Of a DNA stretch of 64,000 nucleotides, positions 46,436 to 56,436 are shown piece by piece (the stretch's first letter is position 1; every line of letters starts with the position of its first letter). The notes below the pieces were generated by a model. The model was given only the letters and a program-made list of their open reading frames with translations. It was not told where the DNA came from and did no database searches. The stretch spans positions 77,168-141,167 of the forward strand of contig WRPH01000024.1 of NCBI GenBank assembly GCA_009773375.1, read 5' to 3'. Made by a program: the position numbers and the translations under genes. The stretch is from Paracoccaceae bacterium (lineage in GTDB: Bacteria; Pseudomonadota; Alphaproteobacteria; Rhodobacterales; Rhodobacteraceae).

Positions 46436-48145
46436 ATGAACCTCTTCGCTGAAATCCGCACCTTGGTCACAGATAGCCTGACCGCGCTGGCCGCCGAAGG
46501 TGTGCTGCCCGCCGGTCTTGACCATGCGCAGGTTGCGGTCGAGCCGCCGCGCGATCCGGCGCATGGCGATATGGCCACCAATGCTGCGATGGTGCTGGCA
46601 AAGCCTGCGGGCATGGCTCCGCGCGCGATTGCCGAGGCGCTTGCCGCACGCTTGGCGCAAGATCCGCGTGTGGCGGGTGCAGAAGTGGCTGGGCCGGGGT
46701 TTCTGAACCTGCGGCTTTCGGCGGTGATGTGGCAGGGGTTGGTCAAGGCGGTGCTGACAGAGGGGCTGAGTTTCGGCAAATCCGGCATGGGCGCGGGCCG
46801 CAAGGTCAACGTCGAGTTCGTTTCGGCCAACCCCACCGGGCCGATGCACGTCGGCCATGTGCGTGGCGCGGTGGTGGGCGATGCGCTGTCGCGGCTGCTG
46901 GCCTTTGCCGGTTGGGACGTGACGCGGGAATACTACATCAACGACGGCGGCGCGCAGGTCGATGTGCTGGCCCGGTCTGCCTATGAACGTTACCGCGAAG
47001 CCAACGGGCTGGAGCCGGAAATCCGCGAGGGGCTTTACCCCGGCGATTACCTGATCCCGGTGGGCGAGGCGCTGAAGGCGCGCTTTGGCACCAGCTTGCT
47101 GGACAAGGATGAAAGCGTCTGGCTAGCGGAAATCCGTGACATCGCCTCTGCGATGATGATGGAGGAAATCCGCGGCGATCTGGCGGCTTTGGGTGTCAGG
47201 ATGGATGTCTATTCCAGCGAAAAGGCGCTTTATGGCACCGGCCAGATTGAAGCGGCAATTGATACGCTGCGTGGCATGGGCCTGATCTACGAAGGTGTGC
47301 TGGAGCCGCCGAAGGGCAAGACCCCGGAAGACTGGGAGCCGCGGGTGCAAACGCTGTTCCGCAGCACAGCGCATGGCGATGACGTGGATCGCCCGGTGAT
47401 GAAATCAGATGGCTCGTGGACTTATTTCGCCCCCGATATTGCCTATCATTTCAACAAGGTGCAGCGCGGCTTTGATGAGCTGATCGACATTTTCGGCGCG
47501 GATCACGGTGGCTATGTCAAGCGGATGAAGGCCGCCGTGTCGGCGTTGTCGAACGGCCGCGTGCCGCTGGATATCAAGCTGGTGCAGCTGGTGAAGCTGT
47601 ATAAGAACGGCGAGCCGTTGCGCGACGTGGTCGAACAGGCGGGCGCGGATGTGACCCGCTTCATGATGCTGACCCGCAAGAACGACGTGACGCTGGATTT
47701 CGACTTTGCCAAGGTGCTGGAACAGTCGAAAGATAACCCGGTGTTCTATGTGCAATACGCTAACGCCCGGATCAATTCAGTGCTGCGCAAATCGCGCGAG
47801 GCCGGGATCGATTGCAGCGACGCCGCCCTGGCGCAGGCAGATCTGGCAATTCTCAGCCACCCTGCCGAGATCGAGATGGCGAAAAAGCTGGCCGAATGGC
47901 CGCGTCTGGTGGAAATCGCCGCCAAGGGCAACGAGCCGCATCGGGTGGCCTTCTACCTTTACGAACTCGCCTCGGAATTCCATGGTTTGTGGAACAAGGG
48001 CAACGACGACACCAGCCTTCGCTTCGTTCAAGAGGGTAATGCAGCAACATCGGCGGCAAAAGTTGCCCTGGCTCGGGCCACGGGCGTTGTGATTTCGGCC
48101 GGCTTGGGTATCCTTGGGGTCACTCCTGTCGAAGAAATGCGCTGA
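46436..48145 (+). CDS. argS: Arginyl-tRNA synthetase
   Basis: 569 aa class I aminoacyl-tRNA synthetase. HIGH-like motif at [14 protein letters not shown] (~128-142), DYYINDGG-like [18 protein letters not shown] following, and the C-terminal anticodon-binding fold [13 protein letters not shown]...[15 protein letters not shown] at 46436 with AGGA and a strong preceding hairpin. The KMSK equivalent is not clear, as in many ArgRS. Confidence 0.95.
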   Translation: MNLFAEIRTLVTDSLTALAAEGVLPAGLDHAQVAVEPPRDPAHGDMATNAAMVLAKPAGMAPRAIAEALAARLAQDPRVAGAEVAGPGFLNLRLSAVMWQGLVKAVLTEGLSFGKSGMGAGRKVNVEFVSANPTGPMHVGHVRGAVVGDALSRLLAFAGWDVTREYYINDGGAQVDVLARSAYERYREANGLEPEIREGLYPGDYLIPVGEALKARFGTSLLDKDESVWLAEIRDIASAMMMEEIRGDLAALGVRMDVYSSEKALYGTGQIEAAIDTLRGMGLIYEGVLEPPKGKTPEDWEPRVQTLFRSTAHGDDVDRPVMKSDGSWTYFAPDIAYHFNKVQRGFDELIDIFGADHGGYVKRMKAAVSALSNGRVPLDIKLVQLVKLYKNGEPLRDVVEQAGADVTRFMMLTRKNDVTLDFDFAKVLEQSKDNPVFYVQYANARINSVLRKSREAGIDCSDAALAQADLAILSHPAEIEMAKKLAEWPRLVEIAAKGNEPHRVAFYLYELASEFHGLWNKGNDDTSLRFVQEGNAATSAAKVALARATGVVISAGLGILGVTPVEEMR

Positions 48146-48219
48146 TCATTGTGTCCGACCGGAGCAGGCAAACGATAAAGCAGGGGGGGCACGTATCGCC
48201 CCTGCACGCGAGGCAAGGC

Positions 48220-49260
48220 ATGGCGGACGTGGATTTCGATGATTTCGAAGACGGCTACGCTGCCCCCGATTCCGGGGGATTTGGTCGTTGGGTCAATCTG
48301 GCAGGGGCGGCTTGTTCGGTTGCGCTGATCGCTGGGCTTGGGCTTTGGGGCTACAAGTTGGCGGTGCGTGACGTTTCAGGCATCCCTGTGGTGCGCGCAC
48401 TAGAGGGGCCGCTGCGGATTGCGCCGGAGAATCCGGGTGGTGAAGTGGTGCTTCATCAGGGCCTGTCGGTGAATGCGGTTGCGGCGGCGGGCACTGCGAT
48501 GCCTTTGCCCGACACGCTGAAACTTGCCCCTCGCCAGGTTGAGTTGGCCGCCGAAGACGAGGCGGGTTTGGCGGTGCTGTCCGCGTTACCCGTCGCCCCA
48601 GCCGACAGCGTGGGTGACGCGCCGCTTGCCGTGGCCGCACCGCCCGAATTAGGCCCGAGCGTTGCGCCGGTCGAGGTGGCTGCACCCGAAGTGCTGGAAC
48701 CGGCTCCGACGGATGGGGCGTCGGATCTGGCCCCTCTGGTTGCCGCAGAGCCCTTGCCCGCAACGCAGGAGGATGCTGTTGCCGCCGCGCTGGCTGCGGC
48801 TTTGGCCGATACGGGCGATGCCCCGCTCGAAGCGGATGCCAGTGCCGATGCAGGTCTGGCTGTGGCGAAATCGCAGCGGCCGCCGGCGCGTCCGGCCCGT
48901 GCTGATGCGGCGGTTGTGGCTGAAGCCCCGGTTGCCGACGTTGCTGCCCCGGCACCCGATCAGATCGCCGCCGTTGCCCCAAGCGAAATTGACCCGTTGA
49001 CCATCGCCACCGGCACCCGTCTGGTGCAATTGGGTGCGTTCGACGACGACGCGGGCGCGCGGGCAGAGTGGACCAAGCTGCAAGGCCAGTTCCCTGAGTT
49101 GATCGGTGGCAAAGCGATGGTGGTGCAATCGGCGCAAAGCGGTGGCCGCACCTTCTTCCGCCTGCGCGCGCATGGCTTTGCCAATGAAGACGAAGCGCGG
49201 CGGTTCTGCGCGGCTTTGTTGGCTGAAAACGCCTCGTGCATCCCGGTTGCGCAACGATGA
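48220..49260 (+). CDS. SPOR-domain membrane protein
   Basis: 346 aa from the ATG at 48220 (AAGG upstream); the GTG at 48151 lacks a ribosome site. Short acidic cytoplasmic tail, one transmembrane segment (WVNLAGAACSVALIAGLGLW), a long Ala/Pro/Val/Glu-rich linker, and a C-terminal SPOR repeat (RLVQLGAFDDDAGARAEWTKL... SCIPVAQR) that binds denuded glycan at the septum. Lies between argS and nagZ, a conserved Rhodobacterales order. Confidence 0.85.
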   Translation: MADVDFDDFEDGYAAPDSGGFGRWVNLAGAACSVALIAGLGLWGYKLAVRDVSGIPVVRALEGPLRIAPENPGGEVVLHQGLSVNAVAAAGTAMPLPDTLKLAPRQVELAAEDEAGLAVLSALPVAPADSVGDAPLAVAAPPELGPSVAPVEVAAPEVLEPAPTDGASDLAPLVAAEPLPATQEDAVAAALAAALADTGDAPLEADASADAGLAVAKSQRPPARPARADAAVVAEAPVADVAAPAPDQIAAVAPSEIDPLTIATGTRLVQLGAFDDDAGARAEWTKLQGQFPELIGGKAMVVQSAQSGGRTFFRLRAHGFANEDEARRFCAALLAENASCIPVAQR

Positions 49261-50264
49261 TCGGTCACGGCGCGGCTATCTTTGGCTGCGAAGGCTTGGT
49301 ATTGACGCGGGCAGAGCGTGATTTCTTCCGCGATTATGACCCGTTTGGTTTCATCATCTTCGCTCGTAACGTCGAGACCCCCGATCAATTGCGCGCTCTG
49401 ACCACAGACCTCCGTGAGGCGGTTGGGCGCGATGCGCCGATTTTGATTGATCAGGAAGGCGGGCGAGTGCAGCGGCTGCGCGCGCCGCATTGGCGCGACT
49501 GGGCAGCGCCGCTGGATACTGTCCAACAGGCTGGTCCAAACGCAACCCGGGCGATGGCGCTGCGGTCTATGGTGATTGCATCCGAATTGCGCGCGGTGGG
49601 CATCGACGCAAATTGCGCGCCGGTGGCCGATATTGCCGGGGCTGACACGCACCCTTTCCTGCGCAATCGTTGCTATGGCCAAGACATTGAAACCGTAACA
49701 GAAATCGCCCGTGCCGTGGCCGATGCGCATCTGGTGATGGGGGTGCTGCCGGTGATAAAGCACATGCCGGGGCATGGCCGGTCGGTCAACGACACCCACC
49801 TTGATTTGCCAACCGTGACCACAGATCGCGCAACGCTGAATGCGACCGATTTTGCGCCGTTCCGCGCGCTGGCCGATCTGCCGATGGCGATGACGGCGCA
49901 TATCGTCTTTGCTGCCTACGACACCCGTCCCGCGACGCAATCGCCTGAGATGATCCGGGTGATCCGCGAGGATATCGGCTTTCAGGGCCTGCTGATGACC
50001 GATGATCTGAACATGCAGGCGCTGTCGGGGTCGCTGGCGGATCGGACTTTCCGATCCATCGCGGCCGGCTGCGATATTGCGCTGCATTGCAGGGGCGATC
50101 TGGCGGAAATGCAGGCGGTGGCGGGAGCTGCGGGCGAGATGTCTTCCGCTTGCCGCAGCCGGGCTGCTGCGGCGCTGGCACAACGCCGCCCGGCAAGTTT
50201 CGTTGACATCGCCGCGCTGGAGGCCGAATTTCACGCCCTCGTAGACGAAGGCGTGCATGGCTGA
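49257..50264 (+). CDS. nagZ: Beta-N-acetylhexosaminidase NagZ (GH3)
   Basis: 335 aa. Peptidoglycan recycling: removes GlcNAc from muropeptides. IDQEGGRVQRLRAP, KHMPGHGRSVNDTH (the flexible Asp-His dyad motif) and MTDDLNMQAL with the nucleophile Asp. The start overlaps the SPOR stop (ATGA), and its end overlaps scpA by 8 nt. Confidence 0.94.
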   Translation: MIGHGAAIFGCEGLVLTRAERDFFRDYDPFGFIIFARNVETPDQLRALTTDLREAVGRDAPILIDQEGGRVQRLRAPHWRDWAAPLDTVQQAGPNATRAMALRSMVIASELRAVGIDANCAPVADIAGADTHPFLRNRCYGQDIETVTEIARAVADAHLVMGVLPVIKHMPGHGRSVNDTHLDLPTVTTDRATLNATDFAPFRALADLPMAMTAHIVFAAYDTRPATQSPEMIRVIREDIGFQGLLMTDDLNMQALSGSLADRTFRSIAAGCDIALHCRGDLAEMQAVAGAAGEMSSACRSRAAAALAQRRPASFVDIAALEAEFHALVDEGVHG

Positions 50265-51057
50265 TCCGACCCCAGACGATTGGACTGCGACAGAGCGGGT
50301 TCCGGCGGCGGAGCGGCTGGCCTCGGAAGCGCTGATCGTTGATGTCGATGGTTTCGAAGGGCCGCTCGATCTGTTGCTGATGCTGTCGCGGACGCAAAAG
50401 GTCGATCTGCGCAAGATTTCCGTGCTGCAGCTGGCGGAACAATATCTGGTGTTCGTGCAGCGTGCGGCAGCCCTGCGGATAGAACTGGCGGCTGATTATC
50501 TGGTGATGGCTGCCTGGCTCGCCTTCCTGAAATCGCGGTTGCTGCTGCCACCTGAACCCGGCGAGGCGGGGCCATCGGCCGAGGATCTGGCGGCGCATCT
50601 GGCGTTTCAGCTCGAACGGCTGTCGGCGATGCGCGAGGCTGCGGCGCGGCTGATGGGGCGCGACCAGTTGGGCCGGGATTTCTTCGCGCGCGGCCTGCCC
50701 GAAGTGGTTCTGCGCAAGACGAAGGTGACTTATTCCGCAACCCTGCTGGATCTGATGCGCGCCTATGCCCGCATTCGCACCAAGGATGAATTCCGCCCCT
50801 ACGCCTTTGATCGCAAAGACGTCTATACGATGGAAGACGCGCTGGAACGCATGCGTGGCCTGTTGGGCTATGCCGGGGAGTGGTCTGATCTGACCAGCTT
50901 CATGCCTGAAGGCTGGGAGGTATCACCAGCCCGCCGCAGGTCGGCAACGGCGGCGCATTTCGCCGCCATTCTGGAATTGGCCAAGCGCGGACAGGTGCAA
51001 ATCAAGCAGGGCGACACCTTTGCGCCCTTGATGATCCGTCGTAAGGAAGGCCAATGA
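50257..51057 (+). CDS. scpA: Segregation and condensation protein A
   Basis: 266 aa kleisin. VDGFEGPLDLLLMLSRTQKVDLRKISV at the N-terminus; binds SMC heads with ScpB. Overlaps scpB start by 4 nt. Overlapping arrangement with nagZ and scpB indicates one operon. Confidence 0.93.
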   Translation: MADPTPDDWTATERVPAAERLASEALIVDVDGFEGPLDLLLMLSRTQKVDLRKISVLQLAEQYLVFVQRAAALRIELAADYLVMAAWLAFLKSRLLLPPEPGEAGPSAEDLAAHLAFQLERLSAMREAAARLMGRDQLGRDFFARGLPEVVLRKTKVTYSATLLDLMRAYARIRTKDEFRPYAFDRKDVYTMEDALERMRGLLGYAGEWSDLTSFMPEGWEVSPARRRSATAAHFAAILELAKRGQVQIKQGDTFAPLMIRRKEGQ

Positions 51058-51695
51058 CCGATGCCCCGATGGAAAAGAGTCTGTTTGATGCCCCGCCGAT
51101 GGGCGAGCAGGAACGCATGGTCGAGGCGATCTTGTTTGCATCCACCGAAGCCGTGACGCTGGCAGAATTGGTGCAGCGCATGCCGCACGGTTGCGATCCC
51201 GCCGAGGCGCTGGTAACGCTGCGGCGCAGGTATGAGGGGCGCGGCGTCAATTTGGTCAAGCTGGGCGATGCCTATGCCTTCCGCACCGCGCACGATCTGG
51301 GCCATCTGATGCTGAAGGAAACCTCTGAACAGCGCAAGCTATCGCGCGCGGCGATCGAGACGCTGGCGATCATAGCCTATCATCAGCCGGTGACGCGGGC
51401 GGAAATCGAGGAAATCCGCGGCGTTGCAGTCAGCCGTGGCACGGTGGACCAATTACTAGAAATGGATTGGATCCGGCTCGGGCGGCGGCGGATGACGCCG
51501 GGGCGGCCAGTGACCTTTGTGGTGACGGACCATTTTCTGGATCATTTCGGGTTGGAATCGGCCCGTGATCTGCCGGGGCTGAAAGAGTTGCGCGCGGCGG
51601 GATTGCTCGATAGTCGCCCCTTGCCGGGCGCGCTTGCAACCCCAGCTGATGATGAAGAATCGCCCACAGGGCAGAGCGAGTTGTTTGAGGACTGA
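51054..51695 (+). CDS. scpB: Segregation and condensation protein B
   Basis: 213 aa. Tandem winged helices: EAILFASTEAVTLAELVQRM, then RAAIETLAIIAYHQPVTRAEIEEIRGVAVSRGTVDQLLE, the family signature. Partner of ScpA in the SMC complex. The tatABC genes that often follow are absent; a 67-aa ORF follows instead. Confidence 0.93.
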   Translation: MTDAPMEKSLFDAPPMGEQERMVEAILFASTEAVTLAELVQRMPHGCDPAEALVTLRRRYEGRGVNLVKLGDAYAFRTAHDLGHLMLKETSEQRKLSRAAIETLAIIAYHQPVTRAEIEEIRGVAVSRGTVDQLLEMDWIRLGRRRMTPGRPVTFVVTDHFLDHFGLESARDLPGLKELRAAGLLDSRPLPGALATPADDEESPTGQSELFED

Positions 51696-51699
51696 CGCC

Positions 51700-51903
51700 A
51701 TGGACCGCATCATTCAGATGATCTTGAACAAGCTCTTGGGGCGGCTGGTGAATACGGCTGTGAACAAGGGGGTCGATTACGCCGCGCGGCGCGGCAAATC
51801 GCCCGCGCAGATGACAGCGGCAGATCACGATCAGGCGCGACAGGCCAAGGAAATGACCAAGCGGGCGCGGCAGGCTGCCAAACTGGCCCGCCGTCTCCGT
51901 TAA
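51700..51903 (+). CDS. Small basic protein downstream of scpB
   Basis: 67 aa from the ATG at 51700 (MDRIIQMILNKLLGRLVNTA and onward). N-terminal amphipathic helix, then a strongly basic, Ala/Lys/Arg-rich C-terminus (QAAKLARRLR). 4 nt after the scpB stop, so co-transcribed. Homologous short proteins follow scpB in other Rhodobacterales as I recall; function unknown. The end overlaps the terminator stem. Confidence 0.72.
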   Translation: MDRIIQMILNKLLGRLVNTAVNKGVDYAARRGKSPAQMTAADHDQARQAKEMTKRARQAAKLARRLR

Positions 51904-51939
51904 TGCAGAAAGGCCCGCAAAGCGCGGGCCTTTCTGCAT
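51903..51939. terminator. Strong bidirectional terminator
   Basis: A perfect 16-bp stem ATGCAGAAAGGCCCGC (51903-51918) with its complement at 51924-51939, 5-nt loop. Ends the scp operon and, on the other strand, the convergent methyltransferase operon. Confidence 0.9.
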
Positions 51940-51952
51940 CGTTTCCAAACGC

Positions 51953-52930
51953 TTAGCGCGCGCGACGACCGCCGCGGCGACCCGAGGTTGCCTGCGAGGC
52001 TGCGGCAGATGCCTCGGCAAAAGTGGCACCGGCTTCGACGGCCTCCAGCACCTTGGCAAAGCGGATCCACTCACCACCGTTGGCGTCGTGATTCATCAGG
52101 AAGTTGGCGGCGCGGATCGCTTCCATCTCCATCTGGCGGACCGGGTTCATGATGGCGCTGGTCATACCTGCGCCAATCGCCATCGGCAGGAAAGCGGCGT
52201 TGATGCCGTGACGATGCGGCAGGCCGAACGAGATGTTCGAGGCACCGCAAGTGGTGTTGACGCCCAGTTCTTCGCGCAGACGCCGCACCAGTGCAAACAC
52301 TTGCTGGCCAGCCGAGCCCATCGCGCCGACCGGCATTACCAGCGGGTCAACCACGATGTCATGCGCCGGGATGCCGAAATCGGCGGCGCGCTCGACGATC
52401 TTTTTCGCAACAGCAAAGCGCACATCCGGGTCCTGGCTGATGCCAGTGTCATCGTTGGAAATCGCCACCACCGGCACGTTGTATTTCTTCACCAGCGGCA
52501 GCACCAGTTCCAGCCGCTCTTCTTCGCCGGTGACCGAGTTCAGCAACGGACGACCTTCACAGGCCATCAGACCGGATTCCAGCGCGCCCGGAACCGACGA
52601 GTCGATGCACAGCGGCACGTCAACGGTTTGCTGGATGATCTCGATCAGCGCCTTCATCAGCGGCGGTTCAACAAAGTTGTTGTCGGCGTAGCGCGGGTCT
52701 GCGGCCATCTTGTTGGTGAACACGGCACCCGAGTTCACGTCCAGCACGGTTGCGCCGCAGGCCACCTGTTCCAGCGCATCCTTGATCACGGTTTCGAAAT
52801 TGCCCGCTTCCAACTCGGCGGCCAGTTTCTTGCGCCCCGTGGGGTTGATGCGTTCCCCGATCACGCAGAAGGGTTCGTCAAAGCCGATGACAACGGTTTT
52901 GGTTTTGGATTCGATAACAGTCCGGGTCAT
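51953..52930 (-). CDS. Methyltetrahydrofolate:cobalamin (corrinoid) methyltransferase
   Basis: 325 aa. Pterin-binding domain protein: FCVIGERINPTGRKKLAAEL at 21-40 (the MetH/AcsE-type motif), LDVNSGAV, VPLCIDSSVPGALESGL, ISFGLPHRHG, and a basic Ala-rich tail. It transfers the methyl group of CH3-THF to a cobalamin carrier. This corresponds to the folate domain of MetH as a separate protein; split methionine synthases are known in Phaeobacter and relatives. The cobalamin-binding and homocysteine-binding parts are not in the window. It ends a three-gene minus-strand operon. Confidence 0.88.
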   Translation of the reverse strand: MTRTVIESKTKTVVIGFDEPFCVIGERINPTGRKKLAAELEAGNFETVIKDALEQVACGATVLDVNSGAVFTNKMAADPRYADNNFVEPPLMKALIEIIQQTVDVPLCIDSSVPGALESGLMACEGRPLLNSVTGEEERLELVLPLVKKYNVPVVAISNDDTGISQDPDVRFAVAKKIVERAADFGIPAHDIVVDPLVMPVGAMGSAGQQVFALVRRLREELGVNTTCGASNISFGLPHRHGINAAFLPMAIGAGMTSAIMNPVRQMEMEAIRAANFLMNHDANGGEWIRFAKVLEAVEAGATFAEASAAASQATSGRRGGRRAR

Positions 52931-52942
52931 GGAAATGCGTCC

Positions 52943-53860
52943 TTATGCTTGGTTGGCCGGAACGCCAGCGGCGCCGCCATTTTCGGTAACCCAAGCGGCA
53001 TTGGTTTTGATGCCGCCCAGCGGGAAGAAGTGAACCTGTTCGATGCCGAAGGCCGGATTGGCCGCCTTGTGCGCCGCAAGGCCCGAGACGAACTCGGTCG
53101 GCTCGTAGGGCAACAGCAGCTTGGTGACATCCATCGCGCGCTTTTGCAGGACGCGCAAGCTTGCACCGACACCGCAGGAAATGGCGAACTTGATCAGGGT
53201 TTGCAGCTTGGCGGGGCCCGCCACACCGATATGGATCGGCAGATGCACACCGGCTTCGGCCAGTTTGTTGGCCCAGGCGATCACCGGGTCTGCTTCAAAG
53301 CAGAACTGGGTGGCAATCGCCATTTTCGCGTCGGAGCGTTCGGAAAACGCCTGTTTCCACTTCAGCGCCTGCATGACGATGGCATCGCCGCCGTCCTTGT
53401 CGATGTCTTTGTTGCCTTCGGGGTGGCCCGCGACGTGCAGGCGGTCAAAGCCATCAAACAGCCCGCTTTCGATCAACTGCATCGAGCTGTCGTAGTCACC
53501 TGCCGGAGTATTGACACCACCGCCCAGCAGCAGCGCCTGCTTCACGTTCGCCTCGCCCTTGTAGCGCGCGATCCAGTCGGCCAGCGTCGCCTTGTCGGGA
53601 ATGATGCGGGCCGGGAAGTGCGGCATCACGTCAAAGCCTTCGCCCGCGATGCGCTTGGCGGTGGCGACCATGTCTTCGATCGGCGTGCCCTCGATATGGG
53701 CGATATAGACGCGGGTGCCCTTCGGCAGCAGCGCGCGGAAATCTTCGACCTTCTCGGCAGTGCGCGGCATCACTTCGATGGAATAGCCCTTCAGAAAGGC
53801 CTCGTTCGCATCGGTATTGGTCGCAGGCTTGGTGTCTTTGCGGAAAAAGCTCAGGGCCAT
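52943..53860 (-). CDS. Methylenetetrahydrofolate reductase family protein
   Basis: 305 aa. MetF-like TIM barrel: SIEVMPRTAEKVEDF at the N-terminus, then YIAHIEGTPIEDMV, GFDVMPHFPARIIPD and IATQFCFEADPVIAW. Canonical MetF has an S-F-E-F-x-P start, which is replaced here (IEVMPRT), so it is a divergent member and its redox chemistry is not assured. 12 nt ahead of the methyltransferase gene; would supply the CH3-THF it uses. Confidence 0.85.
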   Translation of the reverse strand: MALSFFRKDTKPATNTDANEAFLKGYSIEVMPRTAEKVEDFRALLPKGTRVYIAHIEGTPIEDMVATAKRIAGEGFDVMPHFPARIIPDKATLADWIARYKGEANVKQALLLGGGVNTPAGDYDSSMQLIESGLFDGFDRLHVAGHPEGNKDIDKDGGDAIVMQALKWKQAFSERSDAKMAIATQFCFEADPVIAWANKLAEAGVHLPIHIGVAGPAKLQTLIKFAISCGVGASLRVLQKRAMDVTKLLLPYEPTEFVSGLAAHKAANPAFGIEQVHFFPLGGIKTNAAWVTENGGAAGVPANQA

Positions 53861-53879
53861 GTGGGCCTCCCTCTTATGG

Positions 53880-54182
53880 TCAGGCTTGCGCCCAGCCCTC
53901 GGCGTTGATCAGCGCCTTCAGGCGCTCGGTGTCGTAGGTGGCGTCCAGTTTCGCGGCTTCTGCGGCGGCGATTTCAGCCGGTTCACCTTCTACGGTATAG
54001 GGTGCGGCCTTGCGCCACTCTGCGAGATAATCGTCTGCATCCTTGGCACCGATCTTCATCGCGCAGCGGTCAATTGCCTGTTCAAAGCGTTCCGGCAGTT
54101 GCACTTTTGATCCCGAGCGGCCCTTGCCCACGATCACTTGGGCCGGAATGTCGCGCCAGAATACCACGGTGACGTCAGGCAT
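53880..54182 (-). CDS. Virulence-factor (PF13769-type) small protein
   Basis: 100 aa. Starts VTVVFWRDIPAQVIVGKGR and continues with a helix-rich acidic part ending AINAEGWAQA. The conserved W-R-D-I-P-A-Q and R-x-A-M-x-x-G segments fit the PF13769 family, whose name comes from loose annotation rather than demonstrated virulence. First gene of the operon with the MetF-like and corrinoid methyltransferase genes, implying a one-carbon role. It is divergent from ppx. Confidence 0.75.
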   Translation of the reverse strand: MPDVTVVFWRDIPAQVIVGKGRSGSKVQLPERFEQAIDRCAMKIGAKDADDYLAEWRKAAPYTVEGEPAEIAAAEAAKLDATYDTERLKALINAEGWAQA

Positions 54183-54456
54183 TTGTTGATTCCCTCGACT
54201 GGTCTGGACCCTGTTCTAGTCGCCCATCCGCGACAAGCAGGGTCGGTTTTCGACATGGCGCGCGCTTGATGCGACCAAGCGGGGTGCTAGCGTGAAACAG
54301 CACCCGCAACCAGTGCCACGGATCGGAGAAGTTTTCATCAAGAACATGACAGATTGATGACTCTGCACCTCGGGATTGCTGCGACAAAAGGGCAGAGTGC
54401 TTGCCAGTGCGGCGCAACGGGTCTACTTTGGGGACAACCACATATGGAGGGCGATT

Positions 54457-55593
54457 ATGGCGCCCGAGCGTCCCCGGGGGGCGGACGCGATGAACCTTGC
54501 GGTCGAAGCGCCAATCGGCGTTTTCCGCGATAAAGACCCGTCGGCTCCCCCAAGGCCAGGGTTCAGGGGGCTTTATGCCGCCGTGGATCTGGGCACAAAT
54601 GCGTGCCGCATGCTGATTGCCCAACCAAAGGGCAGTCAGTTTGTGGTCGTGGACAGCTTTTCGAAGACTGTTCAGTTGGGCGCGGGGCTGGAAGCCTCGG
54701 GTCGGCTTGGTCGTGCCTCGATGGGGCGGACGATGCAGGCTTTGCGCATCTGCCAGAAGAAGATTGAGCAGCATGGCGTCAGCCGGATGCGATTTGTTGC
54801 GACTGAGGCCTGTCGGCGGGCGCGCAATTCCAAGGAATTCATCCGGCAGGTGCGGCGCGAAACCGGGCTGGTGGTGGAAATCATCCCGCCCGAGGAAGAG
54901 GCGCGGCTGGCGGTGATTTCCTGCGCGCCGTTGGTGAACAGATCGACGGAACAGTTGCTGGTGGTCGATATCGGTGGCGGGTCAACGGAACTGGTGTGGA
55001 TTGATCTGTCTGGCGTGGTGCCGGAAGATCGTGCCCATGCGATCATGCGGCTGCATCGCGGCTTTCAGGCCGATCCGGGTGGGGCGCGGGTGGTAGACTG
55101 GATTTCGGTGCCTCTGGGGGTTGCAACTCTGAAGGACCAGTTTCAGGATGTGGAAGACGATGCCGCACGTTTTGCCTTGATGAGTTGGTTTTTTGAAGAA
55201 AACCTTGCGTCGTTTTCGCCCTACAATGCCGCACAGACTCGTGCGGGCTTCCAGATCATCGGCACCTCGGGCACAGTGACAACGGTGGCGGCGTCTTTCC
55301 TCGGTTTGCGCCGTTACGACCGCACCAAGGTTGACGGCTTGCAGATGACCTCTGACCAGATCGACAGCGTGATCCGCGAATATCTGTCGCTGGGGCCAGA
55401 GGGGCGACGCACCGATCCGCGCATCGGGCGGGACCGGCATACGTTGATCATGTCCGGCGCGGCTATCCTTCAGGCGCTGATGCGGATATGGCCAACCGAC
55501 CGCCTTTCGGTTGCCGACCGCGGCCTGCGCGAAGGGCTACTATATGCACAGATGAGCGCCGATGGCGTTTTAGAGGACGGACCGTTCGAATGA
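54457..55593 (+). CDS. Exopolyphosphatase / guanosine pentaphosphate phosphohydrolase family
   Basis: 378 aa from the ATG at 54457, GGAGG 6 nt upstream; earlier in-frame TTG rejected. Ppx/GppA ASKHA fold: [18 protein letters not shown], then the Glu-rich [12 protein letters not shown], and DIGGGSTEL at ~180. Hydrolyses polyphosphate or pppGpp; which one cannot be told. Overlaps rlmE by 4 nt (ATGA), an order common in Rhodobacterales. Confidence 0.9.
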   Translation: MAPERPRGADAMNLAVEAPIGVFRDKDPSAPPRPGFRGLYAAVDLGTNACRMLIAQPKGSQFVVVDSFSKTVQLGAGLEASGRLGRASMGRTMQALRICQKKIEQHGVSRMRFVATEACRRARNSKEFIRQVRRETGLVVEIIPPEEEARLAVISCAPLVNRSTEQLLVVDIGGGSTELVWIDLSGVVPEDRAHAIMRLHRGFQADPGGARVVDWISVPLGVATLKDQFQDVEDDAARFALMSWFFEENLASFSPYNAAQTRAGFQIIGTSGTVTTVAASFLGLRRYDRTKVDGLQMTSDQIDSVIREYLSLGPEGRRTDPRIGRDRHTLIMSGAAILQALMRIWPTDRLSVADRGLREGLLYAQMSADGVLEDGPFE

Positions 55594-56342
55594 CTGAAAA
55601 GAACACATCGGGTCGCGGCCAGCGCGATCTGCGCGTGCGGGTTAAAACCGCCAAGGGCCGCAAGCTGTCTTCGACGCTGTGGCTGGAGCGGCAGTTGAAC
55701 GACCCCTACGTCATCCGTGCCAAGAAAGAGGGATTCCGGGGTAGGGCGGCCTACAAGATTTCGGAACTCGACGACAAATACGGCTTCCTTGTGCCGGGCG
55801 CGCGGGTGGTCGATCTGGGCTGTGCTCCGGGCGGCTGGTGTCAGGTTGCTGTCAAGCGGGTCAACGCCTTGGGCGATAATCCGAAAAAGCCGATTGGGAC
55901 CGTATTGGGCATCGACTTGCAGGCGATCGAACCGATCGCGGGGGCGCAGATTCACCAGCTGGATTTCCTGTCGGACGAAGCGGACGCGCTGGTCAAGGGC
56001 TGGCTGGGTGGCCCGGCGGATGTGGTGATGTCGGACATGGCGGCTTCGGCTTCGGGGCACAAGGGCACAGACCATCTGCGCATCATCGCCCTGATCGAGG
56101 CGGCGCTGGCCTTTGCTTTCGATGTGCTGGAAGAGGGCGGCACATTCGTTGCCAAGGTGCTGGCAGGCGGCGCGGAAGCTGAAATGCAGACGCAGTTGAA
56201 GAAGTCGTTCGACAAGGTCGCCAATGTCAAGCCGCCGGCGAGTCGGGCGGACAGTTCAGAGAAATTCGTCGTCGCCCAAGGTTTCCGTGGCAAATCTACC
56301 CTGACCGGGTCTTTCCTGCCGCGCGAAGATGACCAAATTTGA
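55590..56342 (+). CDS. rlmE: 23S rRNA 2'-O-methyltransferase RlmE (FtsJ)
   Basis: 250 aa, with an N-terminal basic extension typical of alphaproteobacteria. SAM-binding [15 protein letters not shown]; catalytic K-D-K-E positions: Lys in [10 protein letters not shown], Asp in [12 protein letters not shown], Lys in [10 protein letters not shown]. Methylates the 23S A-loop uridine. Starts at 55590. Confidence 0.94.
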   Translation: MTEKNTSGRGQRDLRVRVKTAKGRKLSSTLWLERQLNDPYVIRAKKEGFRGRAAYKISELDDKYGFLVPGARVVDLGCAPGGWCQVAVKRVNALGDNPKKPIGTVLGIDLQAIEPIAGAQIHQLDFLSDEADALVKGWLGGPADVVMSDMAASASGHKGTDHLRIIALIEAALAFAFDVLEEGGTFVAKVLAGGAEAEMQTQLKKSFDKVANVKPPASRADSSEKFVVAQGFRGKSTLTGSFLPREDDQI

Positions 56343-56379
56343 TCTGGTTTCGGAAACAATCACTGCGAAGCGGAAAAAC

Positions 56380-56405
56380 AAAAGGCGCCCAATGCGGCGC
56401 CTTTT
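56380..56405. terminator. Bidirectional terminator
   Basis: AAAAGGCGCC (56380-56389) with GGCGCCTTTT (56396-56405), a perfect stem with a 6-nt loop, between convergent rlmE and the YcbK-like gene. Confidence 0.85.
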
Positions 56406-56436
56406 TGCTTAAACCTTGATCTGTCTTCGGCAGGTA

